The notes: generated from the sequence alone by a model not told the origin. A stretch of DNA of 64,000 nt from Isoetes taiwanensis (GCA_021234155.1 JAJEKV010000063.1:5976830-6040829); one strand, 5' to 3'; positions 1 through 10,618 are shown, counted from the stretch's first letter. Made by a program: numbers and translations.

Positions 1-600
1 GTACTGTTATATGTCATCGTATAGATCGATATAGGGGTCCAACCTATCAACATCCGATTAGGCGTGATAAGTTGTTCTCGGCATGTGAGAAGTAGCAAGC
101 TGCCACAAAAAGAGGGCAGCCGCTACAATTTTCTACACGCACCCACAAGTACCGGTTGTGCCTGTCAGTCTTGCACAGGAAGATTGATTGTGCGAGGGTT
201 GTGTGGTAGTAGCATGCGACGCCTCCATGTCCTCGCTTCCCTGTCCAGCCATTGAAGACTAAGTATCGTTGGTATCCCTGCAGGTCGAGTAGCCTGTGAC
301 TCGCATGCACCCATGTCTCCATGAAAAAGATGATCATGTCTGCAGCAACTAAGTTGAGACTATCTCCCTTTTTCCATGGAAAGCCTCGACAATTTCAGGA
401 GACCACGTAGAGGCACAATTCCTCTTTGCTGGGGGGAGTGGCAGCTGCATGCTCAATGGTGGTGGTAGAAGTGGAATCAATATGTGGCGCACTACTAGAT
501 GTCGATGAGGCCACTGAGGCAATGTATGCGGCTGGAACAGGTCGAGTAGGCAATGTATGCGGCATGATCAGTAGCGGCTAAGGGCTAGAATAACAAGGAA
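1..600 (-). mobile_element. LINE-A fragment: endonuclease region
   Basis: The minus strand between about 340 and 50 encodes a stretch resembling the apurinic-type endonuclease domain of non-LTR retrotransposons. Readable pieces include TGKRGHGGVACYY and KTDRHNRYLWVRVEN, followed by FVAACYF. The same region recurs at 26785-26458 (-) with matching order (TGKQGHGNIVCYY, KADRHNPYMWIHA), so both belong to one family, called LINE-A here. DNA similarity to the other copy continues to about 470 (the GGAGAC...GGCACAATTCC block), so the element extends into the noncoding part. The fragment is cut by the left edge of the window, so the reverse transcriptase that should follow is outside. No intact long ORF remains; it is a dead copy. 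Confidence 0.6.
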
Positions 601-1347
601 CTAGGTAATGATTGAGTATAAGATAGATTTCACATGCCCTCAAATTTGGAAGGAATTGGCAATGTCTTGTTGATAAGGAGAGAATCCATTAGTATCTAAG
701 TACATAACAGAGCTCTAACGATATATGATACTCACTTTTATTCTAGAAGGCCCTCAAATGATATCATAAAATGAGACCTAACAACACGGACATTAGACCT
801 TGATGATGTAGATTTTGGCACGGTAGTAAAGTTTCAAAAACCTTCAAAGTAACTGGACTGTAGGAGCTATTGGAAACATTAAGAGTAGACTATGTCAATT
901 TTTTGTCAATGTGATGGTAGACACTTCAAGTTTGTAGGAAATGTGGTGGAACTTCATAGCTCTTTTTTTTTTTGTGCGCAGGGAGGCTGGTCTAGAAATA
1001 AACATGAAGTGCAACTCGTAAAATTGTAACTTAAATTTCTCACTGTCACACTGTTTCTCTGATAGCTTAGATACTTATTACGAGCTTGATCACGAGGATC
1101 TAAACTTGATATACTGAAAAGGAAAAAATATTGAAAAGGCCTATTTGGTTTCAATTCTTGGCATGAATTTTTTTTAAAGCTCGATTAATCTTACAGAAGT
1201 GGCTCTCAAAGGATCATGGGTATAAAGGCCATAATCTTTTACCCCATTGTCAGATTAAACGAAATTTTAGCCACCTTCAGATTTCGCCCTTATTCGGCAG
1301 GTTTTTAAGTAGTGAAATTTTATCCTGAAGTTGTGTCGGCGTTTTTC
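601..1347. other. Intergenic, no gene seen
   Basis: AT-rich sequence with short ORFs only. A run of about 14 T lies at 962-975. No domain, promoter or repeat that I recognise. Confidence 0.5.
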
Positions 1348-1490
1348 GGCGGCGCCGCCTCCTAACTCTGCACAGGCCGCTGCCGCCTCCCAACTCTGCA
1401 CAGAGCTTCTAACTCTGCCGGATCCTAACTCTGCTGATAACTCTGATTTTCTGATAGCTAACTCTGCTGCATCCTAACTCTGCCGGATCA
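1348..1490. repeat. GC palindrome plus TAACTCTGC-type minisatellite
   Basis: A perfect 12-bp palindrome GGCGGCGCCGCC (1348-1359) is followed by about seven irregularly spaced copies of (C)TAACTCTGC or close variants up to 1489, with spacers of 5 to 20 bases such as CGGATC and TGCATC. The identical 12-bp palindrome occurs again at 7919-7930. No coding potential is evident. This looks like a degenerate short tandem repeat in otherwise AT-rich DNA. Confidence 0.6.
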
Positions 1491-1603
1491 AGAAGAATCG
1501 AGGATTTGCTTAATCCTGCTGTGCGCCGAGAAAGGATCCAAAAATTTGGATCTGCCTGACCCATTCAATGCTGGAAATTTCAATGCCATTTCAATGTGAA
1601 AAC

Positions 1604-1741
1604 CTATTGAAGGATTACTAGATGCTTTCCGAGCGCTATGTAGAGTCCCAATCCGGCCAGCACATCGAACATGAGGAGAACCCAGAAGAACCACGCAGAA
1701 GGGCATACACAGAACCGGGAGCCAAGCTTGTTTTTGTGCAT
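1604..1741 (-). CDS. Candidate 45-residue membrane microprotein ORF
   Basis: The minus strand has an ATG at 1741-1739 and a stop at 1606-1604, giving 45 residues. A basic start (MHKNKLGSR) is followed by a strongly hydrophobic segment of about 25 residues (AWFFWVLLMFDVLAGLG, then LYIALGK). The composition suits a single-pass membrane peptide. I do not recognise a family, and short hydrophobic ORFs arise by chance, so this is offered only as a candidate. An acceptor-like TATATGCAG lies just upstream of the ATG, so it could instead be an exon remnant. Confidence 0.15.
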   Translation of the reverse strand: MHKNKLGSRFCVCPSAWFFWVLLMFDVLAGLGLYIALGKHLVILQ

Positions 1742-1886
1742 CTGGCTGCATATACAAGGCCTGAATCTGAAGGAAAAATCAGTGACATACTTTAGAAGGC
1801 AGAATTAAAGGCCAAAAACTGCTACAGAGATGAAGATTGCCTCAAGAACGGGCTAAATCTGAAGGTAGCTAAAATTTCGTTGGAGA

Positions 1887-1990
1887 ATTCTAGGCACCAT
1901 AAAATTTCGTTCGAAATTTTCAGCAGACCTGGCGGCGCCACTCGCGGCTCCGCCGCTCGTGGCCCGCCAGGTCAGCTGAAAGCCTAGAAT
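1887..1990. repeat. 104-bp imperfect inverted repeat (MITE- or hairpin-like)
   Basis: Outer arms ATTCTAGGC (1887-1895) and GCCTAGAAT (1982-1990) are perfect reverse complements. Inner 17-bp arms (1919-1935 and 1964-1980) match at 16 positions, with core GACCTGGCGG / CCGCCAGGTC. The left arm carries an extra 23 bases that are themselves nearly palindromic (AAATTTCGTTCGAAATTT). The GC-rich loop is also partly self-complementary. It could be a small non-autonomous transposon or a transcribed fold-back; sequence alone does not decide. Confidence 0.6.
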
Positions 1991-2436
1991 TACTCCTTCC
2001 TAATGCTCCCACCTATGCCAAACTCAGAGCTGTGTTCAACATGTAGAGGGAAAGGGAGAAGGTTATGCCAAAAAAGTCAAAATATGTTATTTTTAGTGGG
2101 CATAGAGACTCAATTTGAGTCCCTATGTCCTAATCTTTAGGGGACGGAATTTTTTGCAATACACTAAAATTCCTAGTTACCATTATGGTAAAAAAAAAGA
2201 TCAGCCAGTATTACCCATTCCTGCCAAAACAAATCGATCAGCAAAAAACATGGTAAGCACTAAGTTGCTTAAGGAAAAGGAAGAATTAGTAGGCTTGATG
2301 ATTCAAAATAGACCATGCAATTAACTGCCAAAATAGACCATGCAACCAAGCAACCGACATTGGATCCATGATATCAAGAGGGAGGGAGCAATTTAACTTT
2401 CATGGATTGAGAAGCTTAGGTGCAGTAATTAGAGCT
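1991..2436. other. Upstream region of CGI121, no gene seen
   Basis: AT-rich sequence with one 69-codon ORF (2115-2324) that resembles nothing I know. It may include the distal promoter of the CGI121 gene. Confidence 0.4.
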
Positions 2437-2530
2437 AGATAGGTAGGTAGATAGATAAATACTACTTTTTACGTCGTACCACATCAGACCCAGCACGACC
2501 GAGCAAAACCCCCTAGGGCGCAATCCCAAA
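2437..2530 (-). repeat. Short GATA tail with SINE/LINE-like 3' end
   Basis: A short GATA/GGTA repeat (about 2437-2460) abuts ACTTTTTACGTCGTACCAC. The same arrangement, tandem tetranucleotide followed by TTTTAA(C)GTC...CAC, is seen at the 3' ends of the SINE at 21145 and LINE-A copies at 18640 and 22972. I read this as the 3' end of a minus-strand SINE or LINE remnant just upstream of the CGI121 gene. The match is short. Confidence 0.35.
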
Positions 2531-2560
2531 ATACTATTCCTTCCAATTCAGGTTGAACAT

Positions 2561-2569
2561 AAACCCTAA
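2561..2569 (+). promoter_or_regulatory. Telo-box (AAACCCTAA) upstream of CGI121
   Basis: AAACCCTAA lies 78 bases before the chosen ATG of the CGI121 gene. Telo-boxes are known in promoters and 5'UTRs of plant translation and ribosome-related genes. A CCACAG at 2609-2614 could be the acceptor of a 5'UTR intron, in which case the telo-box would be intronic. No TATA box is obvious nearby. Confidence 0.35.
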
Positions 2570-2646
2570 TGCTTTGGTGATAAATTGTGCCATTTTTTAC
2601 ATTCCGTATACCACAGGTTCAGAGATTCATAACTATATTGGACGAG

Positions 2647-4427
2647 ATGGTGGAACAGCGAATGGGACACCAGTTTCAGCTCGACACTCACCCTGGTCAC
2701 ACGTTGGACTTGCTTTTATTTTCTGGAGTTAGAAACAGCAGGTACTTAACAAACTTGAATCCCACTGATGGTAAACTAGCTTTTTAAAAGATTTCAGATT
2801 TTATTCTGAATTCAATCTATTGCTGCAGGGAGTTGTTCCTTGCATTGCAGACAGGCGTGCTGAAGCCGGAGTTAGCATTTTTCAATGCACTTCTGGTAAT
2901 GTTTTATTTGCTCGCACTTGATTAATAAATTGGGGCTTGAATAACGTTCAATATGGCTCATAAGTTTGGTCCTTGCTCTCTGCAGGTGCCTGACGTCTTT
3001 CCTGTCCTTGCAGCAGCACATAAGACGCTTTTGGCTCAAGCTAGACAAAGCCTGGTCACGAGAACTGTACATTCGGAGCTTGTTTACAATTACTCTGGAT
3101 CAAAACATGTATGTTTCTTGCTCTCTAAGTGCCTCAGTTTATTTAGTAGTTGCCCTTCTCCTTTAGCTCGCTTTCAGGGATAATTTAGGTTTCTGATCTA
3201 GGTCTTTATGCGTAAGGAAATGTTGTGCAGGGACATGTTGTAGCAAAACTGGATAATCCTCTTTGATTTGATCGTGCTGTCTACTTGAAGCTAAAGAATC
3301 CGTATAGTTTGAAACTTGTGGAGATGACTATCTCTGTCACTTAGACAAACATGCTATATTATGCACGAACTCGATGTTCTCTTTGCATTCAGCTTGCTGT
3401 TTTTGTTAAGTAAAGTTTGAGCCTTGTGTAAATGCACATTCCTGTCACCCTCATCAATGTCCTATAAGTTCCATTGTTAGACGAGTAACAGGGCTGCTAA
3501 ACATACACAAATGGCTTCCATGCCATGGCCAGAAGAAGAGTCAGAATGCTAATATAGTTTGACATTACATCCTGAAATGCATACAATGGGCTTTAATGCT
3601 TTTCCCATAAGCATCTAGAGCATTTCCAGATATCATAGCCCATGATGCGCTGTCCTCCAGATTTTTACAATAAATGACATAAAATGTTATGGAGACAACT
3701 TTGTATCAAACCTGGGAGGAGCAAGGGTCAGTTCTTGCACTTCTAAGGAGGCACTTTCTGGGATTATCAGAGAGCAGAAAATATACATTTCTTTATTTGC
3801 CATTGAGATTTTATAAGCCAGCCCAAGTTCTGGTTGGGGGTACATGATGCTTATCCTTTTTATACTAAAATGTTTTATGGTTCTTTTAAGATTACAGAGT
3901 CTCTACGGAGGTGTGGTATTAGTGACACAACAGATTACATTCTTGTAGCTCGATTTGACAGCAGCCCTGAAGATGTCAGTATTCTTATTCTCGTTATATT
4001 CTTCTGTATTTATTTGCGTGATTTATTAGAACTGCTTTTACCCAACTGCCATAGGCACATCTTGCAAGCTATAATCCTACATGCTTTAACTCTAGAATTT
4101 TTGAGACCTATATAATGCATGTCTAATTACTTGTTGTTTATGATGCGTCTTCTTGTTCACTATGGTTGTTATATTTGCATTAGGTAGTGGCTATCAGAAG
4201 TCTGATTGAAGGAACGGAAATTGGATTATCTGAGTTAGAGCAAAGAGCGGATAGTGTTCAAATCCAAAAGGTACATGTATATAGAATTCCAGTGGACTTT
4301 TCTCGTCATGTAGTAACTAGTTTTCTTTTCTATGTTGCAGCTCTACAAGACATGCTCTCTCGAGTTAGAAATATCCTCGATAGCAGATGCTATTATATCC
4401 CGGATTGCTGCAAGAGATGCACTATAG
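2647..4427 (+). CDS. CGI121: EKC/KEOPS complex subunit CGI121 (TPRKB homologue), six exons
   Basis: CDS exons 2647-2741, 2829-2895, 2986-3108, 3891-3974, 4184-4270 and 4341-4427 join in frame to 180 codons with no internal stop. All introns are GT-AG and phases agree at each junction. Cgi121/TPRKB binds Bud32 (PRPK) in KEOPS, which makes N6-threonylcarbamoyladenosine at tRNA position 37; in yeast it also affects telomeres. Family hallmarks are clear: PDVFPVLAAAHKTLL (about residue 56), TVHSELVYNYSGSKHITESL (about 81), CGISDTTDYILVARF (about 103), GTEIGLSELEQRA (about 133) and a C-terminus SRIAARDAL, which I recall as typical of plant members. Human TPRKB is about 175 aa, so length fits. The ATG at 2647 opens a short extension MVEQRMGHQF before the conserved core; an upstream noncoding exon is possible. 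The 782-bp third intron is the longest. It looks like a working gene. Confidence 0.9.
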
Positions 4428-7400
4428 TATTCTTATCATGAGTCATGACATGATCCTTTATTCCTTGTGACATGGTGTAAAGTAATTGACCCCCACCCCT
4501 AATTACCTGGGGAATGGCATGTGCTCTATTCCTTATGGAAAATTATATTAACATAAGTTCCCCTTCAGCCTTATTGTTATGGAGACTTGAATATATTTTA
4601 TGCACAAGAAGCACATTTGCACCTTGTAACGACGAACCATTTGCACCTTGCATAGGACACTACCTCATTTTCTGAACATTGGAAGGATAATAGATAAAAC
4701 AGCGCACAGATCTATGCTGCTGCTTTTATATGTATTTCGTGAATGTATTCTGTGAAGGCATCATCTTAGATTATCGGTTGAATGCATATAGGGCGAGTCG
4801 TTGTTCTTGATTGAATTTAATTTCCAAATGAATTAGATGCTGCTAAAGTTAATCTCGTTGTAGAAGGAACAAACTTTTTTTAGCCACATCTTTGGTTTTC
4901 AATTCAAAGCATGCAATAGACATGTTTAGCATTAGTTATTAGTTTGCTCCATTTTACAAGCATGTCTTACTAAGCTCTGCAAATGATAGAACCAGGTTTA
5001 AGAATAATGAAAAATGTGACCACCTTCTTTCACGTGACCACCTACATGTGCAGAGGTAATAAGTCATGCTCGTCTATCCTAAACAACATAATGAGTTCAC
5101 CAATAATGAAAGAATACCACCAAAACCTACAACAATTTAAAAAAAAAAAAGGATACAAACCAATGCATATCTCCTTGGAGATGTTTGCATCTAGATGACA
5201 GATGAGGCCACCCGTATATTCATAAGTACCTTCTCATGAACATCAACTAAAATGGCGAGTTTCATTAACGCAACAAGTTTGCTTTAATCTCATTTTCAAA
5301 AAGGTTTCAGATCAATTCTAAATAGATGATCATCCTTACAAAGCAAATAAATTCTATATGTTTCTTGAACCTTTCAGAAACTTCTCTGTGGAAAAATTTA
5401 GAAGATGAAAATGCATGGTGAAACCTATACTATATTAATATTTTGGCACCGCAGGTTGCATAAGCCATTCAGGGATCATATACCTTGTGAGCAACCAACC
5501 ATCATGCACCCCTTTTGCAGTCTAGCAACAGGAATTGCCAAAGGTAGATGTATATATGACTCCACACCACAAAAACAAACAAAAAGTAAATAGTGCATCT
5601 TCGATCCTTGAATGTGCCTGTGGGGCATACCTGAGACACCGACATAAATGGGTAGAGGTGACTACTCATAAACGTCTAGACTTGGTTAAGGGCATGTCGG
5701 TTAGGAACGTTAGAAATTTATGATATCATGAATGGATTACATTGTGCAAGAGCTTTTTATTGTCACAAATAACTATGAAAGAAGCTACTAGGTTTGCAAT
5801 CCCACATCTGCAGAAATAATCCTCCATTTAGACCGTCCAAAAAGAGGTTGGAAGAATTAACAATGTCTAAAAAGTGTTGTGCAATTGTTAAATTTGTTTT
5901 CAAAGGGTGTCTTTTGGGCGTGTTTGTTGGGTTATTATACGGCTTGGTATTGAAACTACATGATGGTTGCCAATGTATGAGTATCTTTAGGGCTTTGAAA
6001 AATATCTAAGGCTTTGTGGTGGTTAGTGTTGCTAGTAGGAGCTACATGACCTATATTTTGAATAATAATTTCTTTTTTGGACTGGTGAATTTTGAGTGGA
6101 AGTGCCATTGTTTGAGATAGGTGTGACTGTGATGAATCTATATGCTCTCGCCTTTTCCTTCTTAACAAAGACAAGTAGTTTGATTTATTCTTGGACTTTG
6201 ATTGTAACCGCAATAATGATGCCTAATTAGGGATTTGGAGTATATGTGTGAAGGTAAATGCCCTAAACTTTGCTTTTCTATTGATTTCTTACCTATAGAT
6301 ATCTTAAGAGTTCAAGTCCTCCAATCTTGTGTGTTCGAATTGTTGTTTTTTTGTGAATTTATTTTGTAGATCCTTAGGTATAGATATATATAAGATGCAA
6401 GTTTTCCAACCCTGTGTTCAAAGAGTGCATCAATTCTTGTTCGATAATCTCATCCCTTTCTTGGTCTCCTCCAAGGTTTTGGACAGATTTAAGTAAGATG
6501 ATTGTCCTTTCTTGCCATCTGACATGCCAAGGAGGCCACTTGAGTCATGAAAATAGCTTACTCAGCATAACACCCTTGCATCACGGGTTTAAACCTCCTC
6601 ACCTAGAAATAACATCGCCCCATGCACTAAAATGTAATGTCATGCTTCGTTAAGAAATAAGCTTTCAAAAACATTGCTCGATCAGCTGTGTGCACTCTAT
6701 AATAGGCACATATGGTTGTAGCATTATGCTAACTGTGATTGTCATGTACGAATTTCTGCCCATGTATTAGCCAAATGTAGTAGACTTGAGTTATCTTTCC
6801 ACATCCTGGAAGGGCCACTTGATTTATACATCTGATAAACTAGTTAATAGTGCACGGATGGATCCGAGTCAACAAGTCTTAAACCAATCAATGGCAGCCA
6901 CGGATCTGAAGCATATCCTGGGTATCATACCAGATGGACAGTTACCATCTTTTTGGAAAAAAAAAATGTCATACCATTTCCTAAGGTGTCGATCAAACAT
7001 AACAAAAAAGCAAAAAAAAGAAAAACCAACCAATGGTGTGGAACGAACACATGGTTGAAGCAAAAAAAAAAGAAGAGGGGCATGCATCAGGCATCTGCTG
7101 AACCAGACCATGCATTCTGGAATCAACCCTCTGCTGCCGGAATCGATCCTTTCGTGGCTGTCAATCCTGTGCAAATACTGCTGGGCCGAAATCGATGTTG
7201 TTCATAGGAACCGGACCCAGCTTTGGAACACAGAGATGCCCCAGAATCTTCCTCGCCAAGAAGCTTTTCAATCCCTATTCTAAACCAGAGACTACTATGA
7301 AGCCCTATTTCATCTGGATTCAGACCGATCGCCCAGCTTTGCACATTCTGTCCTTTGATGCCTACCAATGCATTGCATGCATGCCTTCCGGAGCTGCATC

Positions 7401-7470
7401 TTTCCTATTGAGCTCCAAAAACCGGCAGTTTGAACACAGACACAGACAATGTGCTAGGGAACCGCCCCCT
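4428..7470. other. Intergenic 3 kb, no gene recognised
   Basis: The first few hundred bases should hold the CGI121 3'UTR. The rest is AT-rich with scattered ORFs under 100 codons, including one at 5794-6009 with a hydrophobic stretch, none resembling a known family. Poly-A or A-rich runs occur near 5141, 6957 and 7060. I see no transposon signature. Confidence 0.4.
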
Positions 7471-7476
7471 TTGAGA

Positions 7477-7522
7477 GGTTTCCGGCTGGAAACCGGCAGC
7501 GGCGCCGCCCGCGAGCGGCGCC
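7477..7522. repeat. Two adjacent GC-rich hairpins
   Basis: GGTTTCC-GGCT-GGAAACC (7477-7494) is followed at once by a perfect 8-bp stem GGCGCCGC with 6-base loop CCGCGA and arm GCGGCGCC (7501-7522). They lie just upstream of the aspartic-protease fragment. Similar GGCGCC-centred structures occur at 1348, 1931 and 7919. Confidence 0.55.
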
Positions 7523-7604
7523 ATAATCCCCTGCTTCTGGAAATTCCGTGCATCCCCTTTCTCTCTCCTCTGTTTCGCGATGGCGGAGGTCCGGAGGTCT
7601 ACTC

Positions 7605-7930
7605 CGGCTAACCCTAGGAAGCGGGGAATACTTCGTAAAGCTTGGAATAGGAACTCCGGCGAAGCAGATTCTGATGGTTTTAGACACAGGAAGCGACATA
7701 ACATGGCTGCAATGCGAGAAATGCAAGCGCTGCTACAAGCAAGCAGATCCTTTGTTCAGTCCGGCAAAATCCTCATCGTTTCAGCCGATTCCCTGCGGAG
7801 CACAGGCCTGCAAAACTCTGGACATACACAGCTGCAAGAATCGACGCTGTCTGTACCAGGTAGCATATGGAGATGGATCATTCACAATGGGGTTTTTTTC
7901 ACTGGACACAACAAGAACGGCGGCGCCGCC
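7605..7930 (+). pseudogene. Truncated nepenthesin-like aspartic protease (A1 family) fragment
   Basis: One frame reads LGSGEYFVKLGIGTPAKQ followed by the first catalytic motif LDTGSDITWLQC (Asp codon at 7683), then CKRCYKQADPLFSP, CGAQACKTLD and YQVAYGDGSFTMGFFSLDT. This is the N-terminal lobe of plant pepsin-like proteases such as nepenthesin or ASPG1-type enzymes, which are secreted or vacuolar. Homology stops near 7910 at a GC palindrome (7919-7930), and the C-terminal lobe with the second catalytic Asp is missing. No signal peptide or prosegment precedes it. The frame stays open to 8039, but the tail does not resemble the family. It is a partial gene copy with no introns in the remaining piece. 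Confidence 0.75.
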
Positions 7931-8700
7931 AGGAAACCCTTGCCTAAAAAATACCAAAAAGAACTTTTACTGGAAATTCGAGGAATTTCCAGGAAGCAGG
8001 GATTTACGAAGCCCAATGTGGCTCCAAGAAAAACACTAATCCGCCCCTGCTCTGCGCTAAAAATAGACAGCGGCGTGAAGACATTTTCTCCTTCCTAACA
8101 ACGGCAAAAAAAAACATCCATAACAACCCAAAATACGTGACCATTAAACGCAATTAAGCTGCTCAAACATGGCAAAATATATTCTTTTTCATACAATGTG
8201 GGTTTACATGTTCAATTCAAGGCATCAGTGTCGCTAAAATGCCTTTGGCAGATCATAAACGCAACTATGGCTCAGGAAGTACATAAAAGTATTGCCCTAT
8301 GCTTTATGTTGCTCCAACCCAGGACACACCTGCCTTTTCTCTGTCATTCACTAATGGCTGGGCAGGGAGTGTATCAGATTCCCCTGTGACTCTGTAAAAA
8401 GGCATATGAGCCCCTTCAATTTGCTGTGGTTCGACGTGCATAAAAGGAAATGGCAAAACATGAAATTTGTGTACCATCTAACAAAAGGAAATATATGTGA
8501 ACGCATACTTTTGATTCAAATGAACATCTCAAGAAGAGCTGCATTCTTATCAATAGATACCTTACATACCATGGCCACACCACTTAAAATCAGTAAGCAT
8601 TTTGTCACTCTAAGAGATCAGGCACGGCTGCCAAAATCTGTCAACCCCAGGTTTAAAACATGCATAGAACAATCAGTGGTGCATGAAAAGGGATGTCCTA
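7931..8700. other. Intergenic, no gene seen
   Basis: AT-rich sequence between the protease fragment and the mS35 gene. It contains an ORF at 8406-8804 with no recognisable domain; the downstream UTR of the minus-strand mS35 gene probably lies here. Confidence 0.4.
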
Positions 8701-8733
8701 CTATACACTACTTGTCTCCAGCTCTTCAGCAAC
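8701..8733 (-). other. Possible alternative last exon of the mS35 gene
   Basis: If exon 4 ends at 8843 (donor GTATTA) instead of running to the stop at 8834, an acceptor ending in AATGAAG precedes GTT GCT GAA GAG at 8733. The reading frame continues VAEELETSSV and stops at 8703-8701. Phase is preserved. The exon is only 33 bases, so it may be chance. Confidence 0.35.
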
Positions 8734-8833
8734 CTTCATTAGTCGAAGACAGTATTAGCATATCTAATAACAAAAGGTTACTTCTACTAAACTCTAAATT
8801 TTAAAACAAGCCTGTTCAATTCATGCAAGCAAG

Positions 8834-10321
8834 TCATAATACCTCGGATGAAATGACTTTATCAGCTTTTCTGGCCTCTTCAATAAGCTCCAGTATTATC
8901 CGATAGACATCTTTCCGGTTTTCTTCCCGTGCAGCATACCTGTCAAAGGTATTATTACCATAAAGTATCAGCACAATGAAGCATGCCTCATAATGAAAAA
9001 CTGCAAGATGCAGGATAGTAATAGTCTAAGATAGATGAGCGCAAAGAATACCTCAGCAGTAACATTCAGGAAAATAATTATCGTAATATATATACATAAG
9101 CAATGAATTCCTCAGGCTGAGCTACAAGACATCAATCAGAATGCTGCTGGACATCAGAAGAACCATCCTGGACAAAGACATGTGGTCCATTTATGCTTTG
9201 ATATTGAGCACACCAACAGTGGAAAAGATATGTTAAAATTATCATGGTTTCCCTTTTTCTTATAGATCCTTTAGGTCTTTGTCTCAGTTTTTAACAGATT
9301 GAACGCCCAGTTAACATATTCTCCAAAAATAGTCAGGTCAACGCAGCTCTCAAATAATGTGCCCAGAATGATAACTGCCGCATGAGTCTAATGGCCTTAT
9401 TGGAATGACCACTAACGCAATCTTATGGCATTGCTTTTAGCAAATCAAGTACACGAGATAACATTGATTATGGTCTCCTAACATTAACAGGGAGAAACCA
9501 AGCAGGAAAAGGACATAAACGTTTTAACGTTGCATAAACAGGTTCCTTTGTGTTGAAGATTCGATAGCAACAGATAGATGTAATGATTGAAATAGAAAAA
9601 TAGATCCAAGAAAGAGAAAGATACCTTTCGCTAACAATTGTCGGTTCATTTATGCTTGGATTATACCTCTTGCCCACTAATGCCAGAAGCCTTTCATTGG
9701 CCTTGGGAGAAAGCCCAAGCTCCTTCGCATATAAAGACACTTTCACTTTACGATTTGCAGTCCTAAGAATTGGACCTTCTCCTGGAGGATCGATTCCTGG
9801 CTCAACTACATCTTCTGCATGTATAGACAACACATATTAACTGTCGTACTGCTTGATGGATAACTGAAATAAATAAGCCCTATTGAAGATTATATCAGAG
9901 ATATATTTGCATACAAATCAAGTCTCATACCCAGCATTTTGTCCCAAATAGTGGGGGACCCATTTGTTCTTCCAACATTCCTCGAGCATTGTATAAAGGA
10001 CCAGGGGTTTCATCCTTCGGTAAGTGTTCTATCGAATCCTCAAAAGCATCATCGTAAGTCCCATATACCTTCTTTCTGTTTATCCTTTTTGAGTATCTCT
10101 TTTTTTTAGCTCCGGCGACTGGTTAGCAGAGAACCCAACAACAAATTTCATAACCTGAGATAAAAGATACATGGAAAGAGCTTATGTGGATTACCTCCCT
10201 CTGTGACGTTGGAACAGAAGAGGCGAAGAGAATGTAGCTGCGAGGATCTGCTAGAACGTTCTAAAAGCGGCCTCAGACCTTGCTCGCCCTGCCTCCAAAG
10301 TGTCCGGGCTGCCGCTTGCAT
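8834..10321 (-). CDS. Mitochondrial ribosomal protein mS35 (MRP-S28/Rsm24 domain), with one frameshift
   Basis: Minus-strand exons 10321-10195, 10118-9931, 9814-9625 and 8939-8834 have GT-AG borders and compatible phases. Exon 1 encodes a typical mitochondrial transit peptide, MQAAARTLWRQGEQGLRPLL, rich in Arg, Leu, Ser and without acidic patches. Later exons give WDKMLEDVVEPGIDPPGEGP, VSLYAKELGLSPKANERLLA, LVGKRYNP and YAAREENRKDVYRIILELIE, the mS35 signature. The protein belongs to the small mitoribosomal subunit. In exon 2 the frame of DETPGPLYNARGMLEEQMG does not run into WDKML unless one base is added, most simply in the five-G run at 9953-9957, so this is either a consensus error or a disabling mutation. 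An alternative C-terminus splices at GAG|GTATTA (8843) to 8733-8701, ending VAEELETSSV. At about 200 aa it is shorter than plant homologues I recall. Confidence 0.8.
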
Positions 10322-10397
10322 CCTTCAAACACAACTTCGATTGGTCTCCATTGTCTTGTAATAGAGGTATTTTAAAAAAGTCCAATAACACATTTTT

Positions 10398-10421
10398 GGG
10401 TTGCCCCTAAGGGCAAAACCC
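10398..10421. promoter_or_regulatory. Inverted repeat upstream of mS35
   Basis: GGGTTGCCC, CTAA, GGGCAAAACCC form a near-perfect stem 77 bases upstream of the mS35 start codon on the minus strand. It could be a promoter or 5'UTR element. The AT-rich TATATA-like sequence near 10458-10472 is the best TATA candidate on that strand. Confidence 0.3.
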
Positions 10422-10618
10422 TGCTTATGTGGGTGAATAGAATATTCTGCATATATGCCGATATATACCCAGATATTCCCTCTGCTAGCCTAGACTTATT
10501 GTAGGTAAGTTCCCCGTAGCTATTCCCTACGCTGGCAGCTCGTAGAGAAAGCGGGGAAAGCTGGCAAGCGGACAAAATAAGAATCTTGAGGCGGTTGAAA
10601 TTTCAAACATCTCTGGGC

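Noticed and set aside
5794-6009. 71-codon ORF with a hydrophobic stretch as a small membrane protein gene
   Set aside because: No family resemblance, no promoter or conserved context, and similar ORFs are expected by chance in this AT-rich stretch.
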